NCBI RefSeq assembly: GCF_008831285.2
Contig: NC_045150.1
Location: 11,885,868-11,949,867, forward strand
DNA: 64,000 bases
Direction: 5' to 3'
Source: Nymphaea colorata
Taxonomy: Eukaryota > Streptophyta > Magnoliopsida > Nymphaeales > Nymphaeaceae
Numbering within the stretch: position 1 is the first letter of the stretch; every line of letters starts with the position of its first letter. The position numbers were made by a program, and so were the translations under genes. This document shows positions 22,643 through 37,013 of the stretch, piece after piece. The notes beneath the pieces are model-generated. The model was not told where the DNA came from and made no database searches. It was given only the letters and a program-made list of their open reading frames with translations.

Positions 22643-25600
22643 ATGAAGCGTAAAAGAGGATTGAAAACCAAGCACAAAAAGTCATCTGTTATTGAAAACA
22701 AAGCACCATTCTCCATTGTTGCTGCAAAAGAAGACGAGTCTGTTGCTGATGATACATGTGTCAATAGTGAAGGAGCCTTGAATTCTCGAAGTGAAAGTGG
22801 ATCACCATTTCTAGGAGCTGGTGAAATAAGCAGTGATAGACACCATGGCTTGGAGGACATCAAGGAAAAGGCACCAGAAAGACCAGGATATGGGCGTGTG
22901 AGGGTGAAGCTTAAATCATCAAAATCCATTGGTCTCATTCAAGAAGCAGTTCAGAACAGTCCAACGGTCTCTTTGCATGGGGATATTTTACCTAATGAGA
23001 GACTTGAAGATGGAACTAATCCTTTGTCTGAGTCGGAGACTGTCTCTGGGAAGTCCTCAAAAAAATTTGGTAGCATAAAGATCAAGTCGTCAAGGAGTTC
23101 TGGTACATCAAGTGCTTCATTTCCCGATAAACACAGAGGTATTACAAAGTTTCCTCCAGTAGCTCGTAGTGGTTTCTTCCAGAAAATTGTCATGTCATAG
23201 ATGCGACATTGACAGGTGAACCGCATCCAGTGGCAGACCAAACTAATCTGCGGGAGATTTGTAAAGACCCTCGGTACAATGAAAGGGAGTTGACTGCTGC
23301 TCTTGGGGTAGTTTACATAAGTGGCATTCCACTACTAATCTCATCTTTTAAACATTTAGGCAGTATCACTAGATTTTTTTTTGTATTTGGTATCTTATTG
23401 TCTTTCATTGCAGGTGATTAAGAAAATTATGAAGATGGATGCAGCACAGCCTTTCAATACTCCAGTTAATCCTGTTGCATTGGGAATCCCTGTATGTATT
23501 CAATGAGCTGCACCTTCTCATTTTTGTTGCTGGCATATATGCCTGTTGGTCCATCATGTTATTTTATAATTTAGGTTTGTTTCCTATGCCAAGAGCTTTT
23601 CTTGTGGTCCTTTCTTTCTGAAATATCTTCAAGTATTATGTGATAACTGAAAATAACGGAGAACATGTTGGTGAGGCCATCAGGAAACTTGCTGCTCCTA
23701 AACCTTGTGAGACAATAATCCAAGTGAAACTTTTCTTTTGTTTTTTTCCCATCCTTAGTTTGCATTGGTTTGACTTGGTGGAATGTCTGCATGTTTTCTT
23801 AAACATGTATCTTTCTTTTATCTGGATTCATGTTCAGTTGCTGATCTCATAAATTGATGATTGCTCTAGGATTACTTTGATATTATTGACACTCCAATGG
23901 ACTTCGGCACCATATGTGCTGAACTTGAATTTGGAAAGAAATATATGAATTCAGAAGATGTGTACAAGGATGTGCAATACATATGGGGAAATTGCTATAA
24001 GTATAACAATAAAGGTGATTACATATTAGATCTCATGAAGCGGGTGAAAAAGAATTTTGCAAAATATTGGACAGCTGCTGGCTTATACAGTCCAAAAAAA
24101 AGCAATGGTAAGCTTTGTGATATTAAGTTCCCGTTCTTTTCAAATTTCCATTCATTTAATGCGCTTAGCTTTCATGGTTAACCATGCTTGTCTACTCTTT
24201 TATCAGTATCCCTTTGCTTTTCTGTCATCTGTCTTGCCTTGTCTTTATAAAAAGTTTTGCTTGTGCTTTATGATCTGTAATTTGTTTATGAGAAATGCTG
24301 GCAAACCTATCCCTGTCAAATGAATATTTGATCTGCAGAAATATTGCTGTGAGAAGTTACTTTCTGGTTAGTTAATTCCTTAGATGCAATGGTGATGGAT
24401 TATCTCCAGTAGGTACATGTTATATTCCCATTATTTAGCTGTGCGGTATGTTGTATATCAATATTATGAACATTTTCAAATCTATTTTCTGCTAAAAGTT
24501 CATAGATTATAATAGAAAGAACCAGTGTCATAGCCTGATGGAATGCTCTGCACATGATTATATGTCTATGTATTACAAGAAGTGAATGCTCATAGATGAA
24601 ACTCTTTTGCTGTTTCAACATGAGGGAGTACTTTGAACAAGATTGATGTACTCTTGCACTAGGCAGGAAAATAATTCTTTTCCTATTTTCTTTTAATCTT
24701 CTTGAGGTTTAGGAAGGCATCAGGAAGAGTGGCTTAGGAACAGACGTACTGGACACAAATAGGCATGAAAATCACTTTAAAGCTTAAATTTTAGAGACAA
24801 TTTTTATGAAATAATTATGAGTGATGTTTTTTTAAACATTTTAAGAGAGACAAGGATAAATTTTAAGAGAAAAAGCATGCAAGTAAAAAAAAAAACTGAT
24901 TAGCAATAAAATAAAATATTTTCATTTCATGTATTACGAAGTTACAAACTAAACTGTCTATTGCAGCTACTTCCTTTGTTCAAGGAAGGGAAAGCTTTGA
25001 GTTTCAAAGATGGCTCAAAAGTGAGTAGTTATAATGGGCACAGTTTATTTTTTCATTATATAGGGCAGTGTCCCAAAAGACACATTTTTTTTGAGAAAAA
25101 CACGATACATAAATTGCCGTTTAAAACTAAAACGAAATGCGTTTTTTTAAAAAAACGTTAAAACTGAAAAAAATGTGTTTTTAACACGTTTTTTCCTTTT
25201 ATTCATGTTTTTAATGCCGAACAGTTTTTTCATTTTATATTTTATATTGTTGCAAATGTACTTATTTTTTGATGTTTTTATTATTAGTCTCTCACTTATT
25301 TTATTTTTCCTCATTTTTATTTTTTTTTTAATTTTTAAAATTCACCAAATGTTACCCTTTTTTTCAAATTTGCTGTATTATACTGGAGAAAAACCTTGCC
25401 ATTTAAAACTCCAAAACGTTATTTGTGACTATGATATAGGGTTTGGTGAAATATGTGACTCAGAAAATTTGAGAATTCATGAAAATTACTTCTCCCAGCC
25501 AATCAAGTTGAACAGTGCATGTGTTGCCACCTCAAAGGTAACTTTTCAAAAAGGTGAATTCATGGCTTTAGACCTTTGGCTTTTTAGTTTATAAAGGTAT

Positions 25601-28600
25601 TTTTGAATCTTTGATGTGGAAGCATTGAAGTTATCTGATCAGCTTATAATGTCACACCCCGACCTTTTAACCCTCAAACCTTTTTTTTTTTTCTAAACAT
25701 AAAGCATCGAGGTGTGACTACCCAACAATTCAAAAAGACGATGAGCCAAACAATTCAAAACAATGGGGTGAACTTTCATTTATATAACCATTTTGTTTCA
25801 TACAAATTCACATCTATGTGCATGACCAAAATGCCCCAAAATCATAACATTGATGCCTAACAAAAAGAAGACATCAATAAACCAAAACATGACGCGCCGG
25901 CACTACAAACGACAATCCCAAAACCTCCCCAGTAGGACGTGAGTGAAGCCATCTGCTCAACCTGTTGCACCGGGTCCGCCAAAACCTGAAAAAGAAAACA
26001 ACTGAAGGCTCAGCCTTCGCAGTATGACAACAAGCCAGGAAAATGCCAAACCCTCTCAAGTAAGGCTCAAATAAAAGATCAAATATCAACCCATCTATTG
26101 TCATGTCGTGTCAGAGTACGACACGGAAAAGCCACTTGATGGCCACACTAACACAACATCAGTCACATGCGAAGCATGCTCAAACATAACACTTGCATTC
26201 ATATCATTCATATATACGTCAGTCACATGCATTCTATCATACACATTACATTTTCATTAACTTTAGTGCATTAACAGTTCCTGTGGGTGCAACACAGGCA
26301 CGTGCACACCGCGGGCGGCCTACAGTCGAGAGATAACCCCCGTGGTGGCCCATAACAGTATGAATTCATTTTACCCGCTGCAGCAGTAGAGCACTCATCC
26401 CTGGATGTGTAAAGTCCAAGGTGAGATACTCAGCCTTCCCTATGACACCCAGGTTGGGAAGGCGGGAGCCCAACGCTCCAAGCACAACACACAACAGAAC
26501 CCTGGGGCCTTGCACCGCCTGCGCTCTGACAGGCGAGACCAGTAGCGAGAACGTGACGTCTCCCAAACACACAGCCACATCCCACTGGCCTCTCATCTCT
26601 TATCATTTCGTTTTTTTTTATCATTATCATTATTCATTCACAAGATGACTGGCTAGCACATGAGGTTAATACACCCTACGAGTGCACTTACACCTCCCAA
26701 TGCCTCTACACGAGGTCTATACATACAGTAACAGTCATTGCTAGCCGTCATACAGTACGGGTACAACTACCCTCTATTTCATCCATTTGCATCGTTGCCC
26801 ATGGCAATGCATATGCAACAACGTACACATTCATATCAATCATCACATCAATCCTCACATCAATCCTTTGAAAAACTTAGCCAATCCACAGAGAGTAGTC
26901 TCGATCTGCGGTTGGCTCGTAGCTGTACTATGCAGTTATCATTCTATGATGCTTTCTAATGCATAATTGGGGTCGAGGAGACACTCGACTCGATACCCCG
27001 CCTCATCTGTCCTAAACAGATATCAATTTTAGCATGCACATGCCAATGCGTAACATTTTCAAAACAAATGACTAATAATCTTTCTGACCCATTCATATCA
27101 TATAAGCAACATACATATACTCATTCACAAAGCAGTCAATCAATTAACATCACAATCCTAGGATCCCTTGATCCTAGGAGCACACAATCACACATTTGCC
27201 CCAGGCAGAGATTTGCCTGGAATGTCGCCATACCTGTGGCGTGCTCACCAAATTCTTCAAAATGCCTCAAGCTTCGAACTCAAGGTTGACGGGATATGCC
27301 CGGTGCACCTGCAAACATAAACAAGAATAAGGTTTCTACTAGATACCTACACAAAAACGAACAAATACAAAATAAAATCCTTGAGGCACGTGTCGTCGCC
27401 TCAAGAGGGTGTCGACAGGTAGTGTCGACCAACAAGCTCTCCAATAGGCCTCCTCCTATACGTCTTGACGTTGCCTCGAAATATCAAATCCCTCAACCAT
27501 CAATCAATTCATCACTAATTCCTTCCTCAATAACGTTCTTTAATTAAGACATCAACCCCAAAGTCACATCCAAATACGTATATTTTCTCTAATTAACTTC
27601 ATGATACACCCGTTCACAGAAGTCTGCGCTACACTCCCTAAGACAGTTCTAAATCTTCCCCACAACCTCACAATCTCTACCATGCTTCCCTAATGCTTCG
27701 AAAATTAATCCATCATGTTTAAACGATCAACAAACACATGAATCATCGCTTCTCCATCATAACCCTACATTTTCCCCAAAAGCAAAATCGTTAACATGCA
27801 TCCCAAAACATCAATTCTAAGCCCTAGCATGCACAAACAATAATTATACATGCTCTAAAAGATAATATTCAATAATTTGGGCTTGATTAGGTCCCGCTCA
27901 CCCTAAATCAAGAATCTGAACTGCTGCAATGCCTCCGACAGTCACCTCAAGCGATCAATCGGTCCCCGAACGGCAAAAATCGTGCTAAACCTCCACCACC
28001 AACACTGCCTACTCGCTGCTAGGAGGGAAAAAACACGTTTCTCAAGCTGGAATCCTAACAAACAAAGCTGAAAACTGTGAGGGAGTGCTCGATTGGGATA
28101 AGGGGAAAAACAATTAGAAAAGAAATGGGGAGAACGAGCTCACTTAGGGTACGTGAGGCAAGGGAAGACAAAGAGAGAGAGGTTCGGACAGAAAAAGGGA
28201 AGAAGGGCAGTGAGGGGAGAGGACGAGAGAGAAGAGCGAGTCGGTGGGAGAGTAAGGAGAGGGACCATGCGGGAGAGGGCTATCGGAAAGGGGGAAAGAG
28301 AGGGGCGAGGGAGAGGAAGAGAGAGAGCATTCGGTAGGGAGGGCAAAGGAACATGAGAGTGGCGGAGAAGGGAAACAAAGAACGAGAGAGGGAGAGAGTT
28401 TTACCCAAGCGCCGCCGCCTCAGCCGCCGTCGTCGCCGCTCGCCGCCGGCACCTCCCCCATCTTCTTCTTTTTCTTCTCTGCGTGGATCTCCCTAGCGGC
28501 AAGAACGGCAACGAAAAGGGGGAGAGCGAGATGAGGACGAGGGAGAACAGCCCTCGTCAGGCTCTCCCGCGGGTAAGCTGCGGGTCCGGGTCTGGGTCCC

Positions 28601-31600
28601 GACCCGACCTGCCCAAAAAAAATAACGAGCGTTACATATAAGGTGGCTTCGAGTAGTTCTTGTAAATTCTCATGTTTCATATTTTGTTATCCTTAGGAAT
28701 GCAATAGCTCCTGGGCCACATTAATCAACTCTAGAAGGAAGCATAAGCTAAAATTAATCCGAGAAAAGGAAAACTGATTGAAGGGAGCATATAAAGACCA
28801 ACAGCTGGAGTAGAAAGTTCTAAAATTAGAGAAAAAGCAATTAGAGAAAAAGCAATGTGAGCTTTTATCATTGAACTCATGAAACTTCTGTAATTCACTA
28901 AGTTGGTTCCCTTCTTCTCTTTAGTTTAGATAAATGTTCTCCAACCGTTTATTTAACTGCTTCTGGTTATCTTCATTTCAAGTGAAATCTTGGTCTCTGT
29001 TATCTTCTTGGTATACTTAACATGGGGAACCTTAATAAACTTCAACTTCTTTGCAGTCTATATTGTAAGAATGCATCCAGCAAGTAGCAACTATGATACT
29101 AAATGAAGTTGTGGATGAATGTATTATTGCTTTGGTTACTCATCTATTTTATCTGGTCAAGGGACATAAATATTGACCTTAAAAGGTTCTTCTTTCGTAG
29201 GTAGATAATTTGCCAGTGATCAACATACGGTTCTGGAAAAAATGGAATACTGAAGCTTGTGTTTATTCTGAAAATTGTTATTTCCTTCTAGAATTCTGAT
29301 TGGTTAAAAGTTATAACTTAAACCATATCTTAGGCATGCTTTAAGGGGAATAGGAGCTGTACATTGTATGATTGTAGTTGCCTAAATTTTTTATCTGAAA
29401 GTACTGCTTCTATGGCAAGACATTGATCAAGATACTGGTTTATTTGAAGATGTGCGACAAGGTGATAATCCAAAAGCCAACATTTCTGAAGAAGCATATG
29501 GAAGAAGAAGTGATGTGCTAGACCTGCCTGTGACGTCATCTGCTGCAAGTCATAGCTTACAAGAAAGCCCAACTGGTACAGTGAGGCTAATACTTTTTGG
29601 GACAAGTAAAACCTTATTTATGGTGGTCTTTATGTTGTTCATCACGGGAAGGAATTTTTGTATGAGATTTATTAAAGTCAGAGACTATTAGGTGTTATTA
29701 TTAATTAATGTGAAGCTATATTTGTATTCCTGTCAGAGTAGACTCAGTACTCTGATATTGTATTATGGGACATTGATGCACAACGTGTTCTTTCAGACCC
29801 TTGGTGCCACATGGTTTGATACGAGAATAGGAAAAACAGACAGCAACTGTTTTTAAGTTGCTGAAACACTGGAAATACAATCATTGACACAAGCAAAAAG
29901 GAAAAGAAGAACTATAATGTCCGTAAAATGTGATCATGAAGCAAGTGGAGCATGAATAGGTTATAGTAGAAATGGGTCATAATGATTTTTTCTTTAAACT
30001 TCGAAAAATAATGGGATGCATCTAAGGCACTCTATAAAATCATAACTTGGCTGGCATAGTAAGTCTATGAGTCAATTAATGCATATTACAAGCTACATAC
30101 ACACATAAAACACAATATTTTTGCAGTCAAGCATCATCTTTTTCCCCCTTCTAACTTGAAGTGATCTAGGTTCCAATCTACATGAGACCGAAAGCACCCC
30201 AGTTGAGGTTGGCGCACTTACAAGCCAGGTGAAAAGCGCTTCAAGTAAGCAAAAGGGACGCAGGCATCACGGGTAAGTCCTCTTCTCAAGCAGTGAAAAC
30301 CCCAACCTGAAGCTCACCTTGCTAATCCATGTGGTTAATCTTACAAAGACTAATCTAAAGTATCGTATGCGTATTGTAAATTTTTTTTTAATTAAAAAAA
30401 TTCAAAAATAGAAAAAAATAGAGAAAAATCCGATAAAAATAAAGAAAAATAAAGTTATGTTTTTTTAATGAAAAAACATGTTATACATAATGACAGGCTT
30501 ATTATAGGTATGAAGTTACTTCACAAACATTAATAAGTGGTCATAATATCATATAGCAACACAACATGAACTAAGACATTAAGAAACATAATTTATAAGA
30601 TGATCCACATAATAACTCATAAGTCATAAGATCCAGAACACATCAAAAACCAAGTTTTACGTACACTATACATCACATCACAAGACAAAATTGTTCAATG
30701 TTAATGAAAAGAACAGATGAAAACAACTTCATTCATAATCTTTATCATCTCATTCTCATTTTCATCTTTCGTAGAAGATATAAACCCTCTTTATCTAAAC
30801 AACAATCAATCATCCATGCATAAATCATTAAATCTGCCCTCAAATTGACGATTTCATGGTGAAACTGATTATTCCTTTTGAAAATTGCCCCAATCTCTCC
30901 CTTCTTCAACTATTAGATATGTTCAGAAATGAAGAGGGAGGCAAGTTTTAAAAATTAGTTTGAAAAGGGTGGTTTTAAGTTTTAACCCAATATTTTTCAA
31001 AATAGACATGTATAGTGCGATATGAGGTGTAGTGTGCTGTATCAGATGATACAGGCTGTGCACGATACATGTGATACACATACGATACACCACTTATTTG
31101 CGATATAGGTGGTGTATCGTATCGTAAATTTAAAACGATACGGTATGTATCATATGATATGGCTTTGTATCGTACAATACACACAACACTGGTTATTAGT
31201 ATTGATGAATATCGCAGCATCTCATTTAAATCTAGCGTGCTGATAAAAATCTTATTCAATTTCTTGTGTTCCTGATGTTCTGATATTAGTTTCTAGTTGT
31301 TTTTAAGTACAAAAGTATGAAGTGGGACAATTTATCCCCAATTTGGCTTGGTGGATATTGCCCGGTATCATACACCCAGCAAAATGATGTTCAACTGGCA
31401 ACATTGCATCAGAATGTATATGATAAATGTGCATGTGTGACGTCAATTAGTTTCTCTAGCATCAAGCAAGAACTCACTAGCTTCTGCCTTATTGGGCTTT
31501 ATGAGTATTTCAGTTGAAGAGTTTGACCTCTTCACAATTGAACCATTTCCCTTTCTTCAAATTGTAGAATAAACAAACACAAGGCAGACTGTTTATGCGC

Positions 31601-34600
31601 TGTTTGTATTGCTAGGCGCCGGCGACATGAGCGTGATGTCAATCTGCTAATGCTTGAGAATCAGATTGAGACAAATGATGCCAATCAGCTACATGAGTTC
31701 AAGCCAGAGGTTGGAATATTTCCTAGATTGGATTGAGTATGCATTGGATTGAGTTATAAATAATCTTTTTGAGATACATAAGGAGTTTTCTATTGTTTTC
31801 AGCTTTCTCCTGCAGATTTATTAGCAAAATTCTTGCTTTTGGTTGGTGATGTGGTGTTCTTATTGATGCATTACAAAGCACAAGTGCTTATCCTGAATGA
31901 TAGTGAAATTTTTGTGTCAATAATTTAAAATGGTAACCTCAGGCAGCTGTATAGCCTTAGGCCCTTAACCAATTATGTTACATGCTTCCTAAGAATGATT
32001 ATAGGAAATGAACTCGTTCATGAATACAAAGTTACTCTGAGTGAGTTAAATCAGCCTGTGAAGTTTAAAACCATTAATTACTTATCAGTTTTCACAAATG
32101 GGAAATGAACACCCCCCACCACAGCCACACCTCCACCTCCTTCCCACTCCACAAAACAACAAACCTCCGTGTATTGTATATTATGATACGACATTGGGTG
32201 TAACTTACACCTTAAAACATCAAAAGATGTTAAAAAAGATGTTCTAAGTTACATAAAGTTTCTGGAGATTAAATGTTATGCTTTATGTGAAAAGCATTCT
32301 TACACATTTAAAGTAAAAAAATAAAATTTATGGCTGCTTTCAAGTTTCATGCATTAAAAATAGATCTTTCAGAGTTTTCTCTTGTTAGAGCTTGTGTTGT
32401 TCTAGAAGAAAATATGACCATAAGTTGCCAAAGACTCCAACGAGAAAGTCGTAGACTCATAGATAATGAAAAAACTTATTTGTTTTGATACAATTGAGTA
32501 CTGGGAGTAATTTAAGTGGTAGTTTTGATTATTTCTAATAAAAACGTGCATGATGTATGTAACATATATTTATTATTATTATTTTTAATGTTTATACAAT
32601 TCATGTTTTTAAATTTGTCTTATTATTTTGTATTTTTTTATGATTTAAAAAAAAGTTCTCAATTTTTAATATTGAAAAAATTAAGCATGCATTTTTCTCG
32701 TTACATTATGTAATGTATCTAACTTTGTAGTTTACACTTTACACCTAACTGTTTTTGTTACATTACACATCTTACAACATTGGCACTCCATAAATACCAG
32801 ATGACATTATGAATTTCCAATACCATGAAATAGGGAAAGCAGCCAGACCATTATGAAATGTCGTTCTTCATGAATGCCAGCCAACGTTATGAATCTTCAG
32901 TGTAGTGTTATTGGTAGGCAAGTGGCATATTTCTCCCATCTAAACACATATAATATAATCCTTCTAAAGGAATGGATAAAGTTCCTATTTGTAACTTTTG
33001 AATTTGTCTCACCATAATATTTAGTAATGTTTTCGGTACGTGTGTAGACTTCAATGAGTTATTTACATGTAATTACAAAATTCATATGCTAAAAGTTATG
33101 ATTGTTCAACTATTTCACATTTACAGATGTGGTCGTGCAGATAGTCTAGAGTAGTCTACATTCTTTATGTTCCTTTTTCTCATGATGTTGGGTACTTATT
33201 ATCTTTGATAACTGGAAAATGTGATCCACATTTTCTTCTTCTTTTTATATTAGTACTTAAGGCGTTTCTTCAAAACCCTCACAATGCCTATGCTGTTGTA
33301 AGATAGCCCTAGCTAAGTGATCAGGTGCTTTGATGTGTGCATTTAGTAACATATCTGGTGATATTGGTACTGCAATAAAACCAACAGCATTTAGTAATTA
33401 TTTCAAAGAAGAATATGTCAAGCTATAAGCAAGTGATTTTACTAAGCTGACATTGCATTTAATGCTGAAATTGTCCATTTTCCATACAATTATTAAAGTG
33501 GCCTGGATATAGAAGCTAAATTATATTATGAGTTCAAGGAACCATTTCTCATATTCAAAGTAATTAGAAAATTATACTCAGCGATTTTTTGATAGCATAT
33601 AAAGAACAGTGTGCTTTGTAATGTTAGATGGATGGACAATCACAAGGGTAAGAACATTAGAAAACTTGTTGGTTTACTGCTCTTCAAGTGCTATGTTTGG
33701 AAGCCTGTAGAAACATCAGACAAAATAAAAGTGGGAAACTTTAGAGAGTTTTTTACTACATTTTTTTGTAGAATAAAAAAAATGTGCTAATTGATACTGA
33801 TATTGGCCCCAGTTACATAAAGGCAGGAAATGTGTTGATGGATGATATGAATATGAAGAACTTGTATTAAACTCCTTGTGCTGCACACTGCATTGACTTA
33901 ATGTTGAAAGATGTAGGAGGAAAACCAATTAGTGGTGCCCTTTATGTATTTGGCAATTGAAAAATCACACTCATGTGAATTGACTTAGAAGCATTTGAAA
34001 CTGACTGGCAAAATGTACGTGTAGTATCTGGCTTTGTAAGACTTAGGTACATTAATGGTGCAATGGGCTTCTTGTAGAGAGTGGGGTTATTTAATGGAAC
34101 TTCATTGTCAATCTTCATTTGCCACAAGCAACGTAATATTCATATCAACGATAACATGCATCAAAAGTTCGTTAAAACAGTCCTAAACCTTCCCCACATT
34201 ATCAAAATCTCTTCCATGCTCCCTATCTGCTTCAAATATTAACTCATCATGCTAAAAATATAATTATATTCATACTTAAGGCAAAAATTCAGTAAAATTA
34301 GGCTTGTTTAGAGTCTTTAGACGTGCTTGCTCTTCTTACAGAGTCTAGCTGCTGTAGGTGTCCATGACAACCAGCCCAAATACTTGATCAATCGCCAACA
34401 CCCTCTATTTGTTGGTATAAGGGGAGAGAGGTATTTCTTCAACTGCCCAAATCCAAAACAGCCCTTAAGAGCGTGAGAATGAGCAAGAGAGAGATCAAGA
34501 GAGATGTCTGATGATAGAAGAGGGCATCCGGTTGAGAGGGAGAGGGTTTGACTGAGCAGAGAGGTTGAGATCGAGAGTGAGGGAATGGGTGAGAGGTCGA

Positions 34601-36937
34601 CAAAGGGTCCGGCCGAGGGAGATGCACACATGGAAGAGAGACAACGATAGAGAGACGAAGAGAGACCCCTCTATGTCAGGCCTCTTCACCCCGGTGCACT
34701 ACGGGTCCGGGTTTGGACCCTGATCTATACCCGACCTGCCCACCAAAAACTCACACGTTACACTCTTATTGTTGCAACACTGTCATTCATTGCTATGCTA
34801 TAGTTTCTCTTTCTCACTCGAAAAGAACTCAGCGTATGATTTATTATATTAAATAACAAAATTGCTATCAGTTATCTTAGTGATTCATATCGCAATCAGT
34901 GTCATAGATATCACGATATTAATGTGAAAAATAAGAAAAACGAAAAAAAGGAAAAAAATCACGTTATTTTGAAAAAATGAGAAAATATATCTATCATGTT
35001 AATTTCATAATTTTTTCATTTTCTATTTTTTTGCATTGATATTATCATGGATTCAAATTTGAACTTAAGCTAACTTATTTTTCATGATTAAAACATTTCT
35101 TTTGTCACTTTTATGTCATTTTTATTTATGTTTTCATATTAGTTTCTGATTTATTTCATTTATATATATTTTTTATTTTTTAAAGTCTTCTGAGTTTTTT
35201 TTGAGATTTTCCTTAAAAAAACAGCTTTGCCTTTAAAAACCAAGAAAAATCTTGCTGTTAAAAACCCGAGAATGATATTTGTGACTATGATCAAGATAAT
35301 GACAAAAAGTGTAAATTACATAATAATACTATGTTAAAAAAGGCTCAAGAGCAACAGTTTGACAAGAATTTATATTTGCAATATGATTAGGTTGTTGATT
35401 TATTACCAAAGAAGGGTAGCATTGTAGTTGAGGGTACTTGTGGTCTATGTTGTCAAGGCACCCAGGCAGTGCCTGGGCACCAGGCAGGGCACCTCGGTGG
35501 GCTTAGGCGAGCCTAGGCAAAAAGGCGACCAATTTTTTAAATTTTTTTAATTGTGTTAATATGTCAAGTTATTTTGATTGACTATTTTTAACATTTGAAA
35601 TGTGGAGAGTAGTAATATAACGAGCATAATCAAGTTAAACAATAAAAAATTAATTGTCGACTTGCATTGAATATGCAAAATCAATATATAATAAAAAAAT
35701 TAACAGTGCATAATAGTATCCAAGCGTGTCCGCGTGTCGAAGCCGGTACGTGTCCGTGTCGCATAGGTGTGGACTGATGCTTAGTCCACGCATAGGCGAG
35801 GCCTTAACAAGATAGTTTATGGTTCTTACTCATGTTAAGCTTGAAGCGGGCTGGTTCTCTAATCTCTTCTCATGTTTTTAGTTTCCACATGAATGTCGCA
35901 TTTTAGTTCACATTCTTTACACTTGGGAAACCAGCTTGTAGTATAACATGGCTTCTGCTGTATTTTGCTTGTCTAGCTTATACACCACATATATACTATA
36001 TCTTTTGTTTCAATTGTGGATAGGGTGCTCAGATTCAGTTTCACTGTGGTCTGTTCTTTGTTTCTGTTGACTTTTTTTTTCTCTACCTTTTTATCTTTTA
36101 TGGTCATGAGGTGAGACTGCTATCTTTCTTGTCCTAACCATATTGATGCATTCTATTTCATCTTTAAACCCCTTTTATTTCCTTCTTTATGTGATACAGT
36201 TGTAAAATATAGGTCTTTGCTCTTAAATGAATTTAAGATCTACTTTGTATCCCAGTTACATGTAATTGAAGTTTTATGCAAAAACATAAAAAGTAAACTG
36301 TAATCTGAGGACTTTGACATCTCAAATGTTCATGAGCTTTGTTCTCCATCATTATTTATTTGTTTCTTTATTTCTTTAGCTGCAGGAAAGTGATGGTTTT
36401 GAGAACACATGTGATGAGGAGATGGCTGTGGATCAATCTCTGGAGAATAAGTTGAATTCTGATCCTCCCGTTGATGATGTGGTTAATTTAAAGCACGTCC
36501 AGCAGTTTGAAGAGTATTCTTGCCCGGATGAGAATGGGGGCATTAATAACTCGTCAGTGATTGCAGCAGGGATTAATCCAAAAGAAAGTAATGGTGATCC
36601 AACTGAAGATGTTGTTCAAGTGAAGCACATTCGAGAACTTCAGATGGAAAAATTAGAGGAATTTGTCTTGCAAGATCAGAAAGATGATACAATGAATAGG
36701 CCAAAGAGAAGGAAAAATGATTTGATGGGCGAGGATCACGAAGAAGGGGACTATCTGCAAAAGGTTATTATCTTTTCCTTGTGTTGAGGAAGAAAATATT
36801 CTTGCACTAGTTAAAGTTCATGGTTTCTTTATTTTACTGCTTATCTCCATGATGTTCTGGAAATAATATGTGTCTTTTACTAACCTAATTACTCTTGCCC
36901 ACCTATGTCATAGGTACAGGTGTGAGTGCGGCTGCAG

Positions 36938-37013
<76 letters not shown>

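Noticed and set aside
25440-25594. Longer reading of exon 6 of the bromodomain gene to its own stop
   Set aside because: A donor at 25554 (AAAAG|GTGAAT) gives exactly the phase required by the next exon, so read-through is less likely.
28077-28346. Long Arg/Glu-rich and Leu/Pro-rich open frames on both strands
   Set aside because: They come from the purine-rich part of the solo LTR; all frames are open because the text is low in stop triplets.
34317-34689. Ser/Leu-rich minus-strand frames of up to 104 codons
   Set aside because: They are the purine-rich section of the truncated LTR copy read on the opposite strand.
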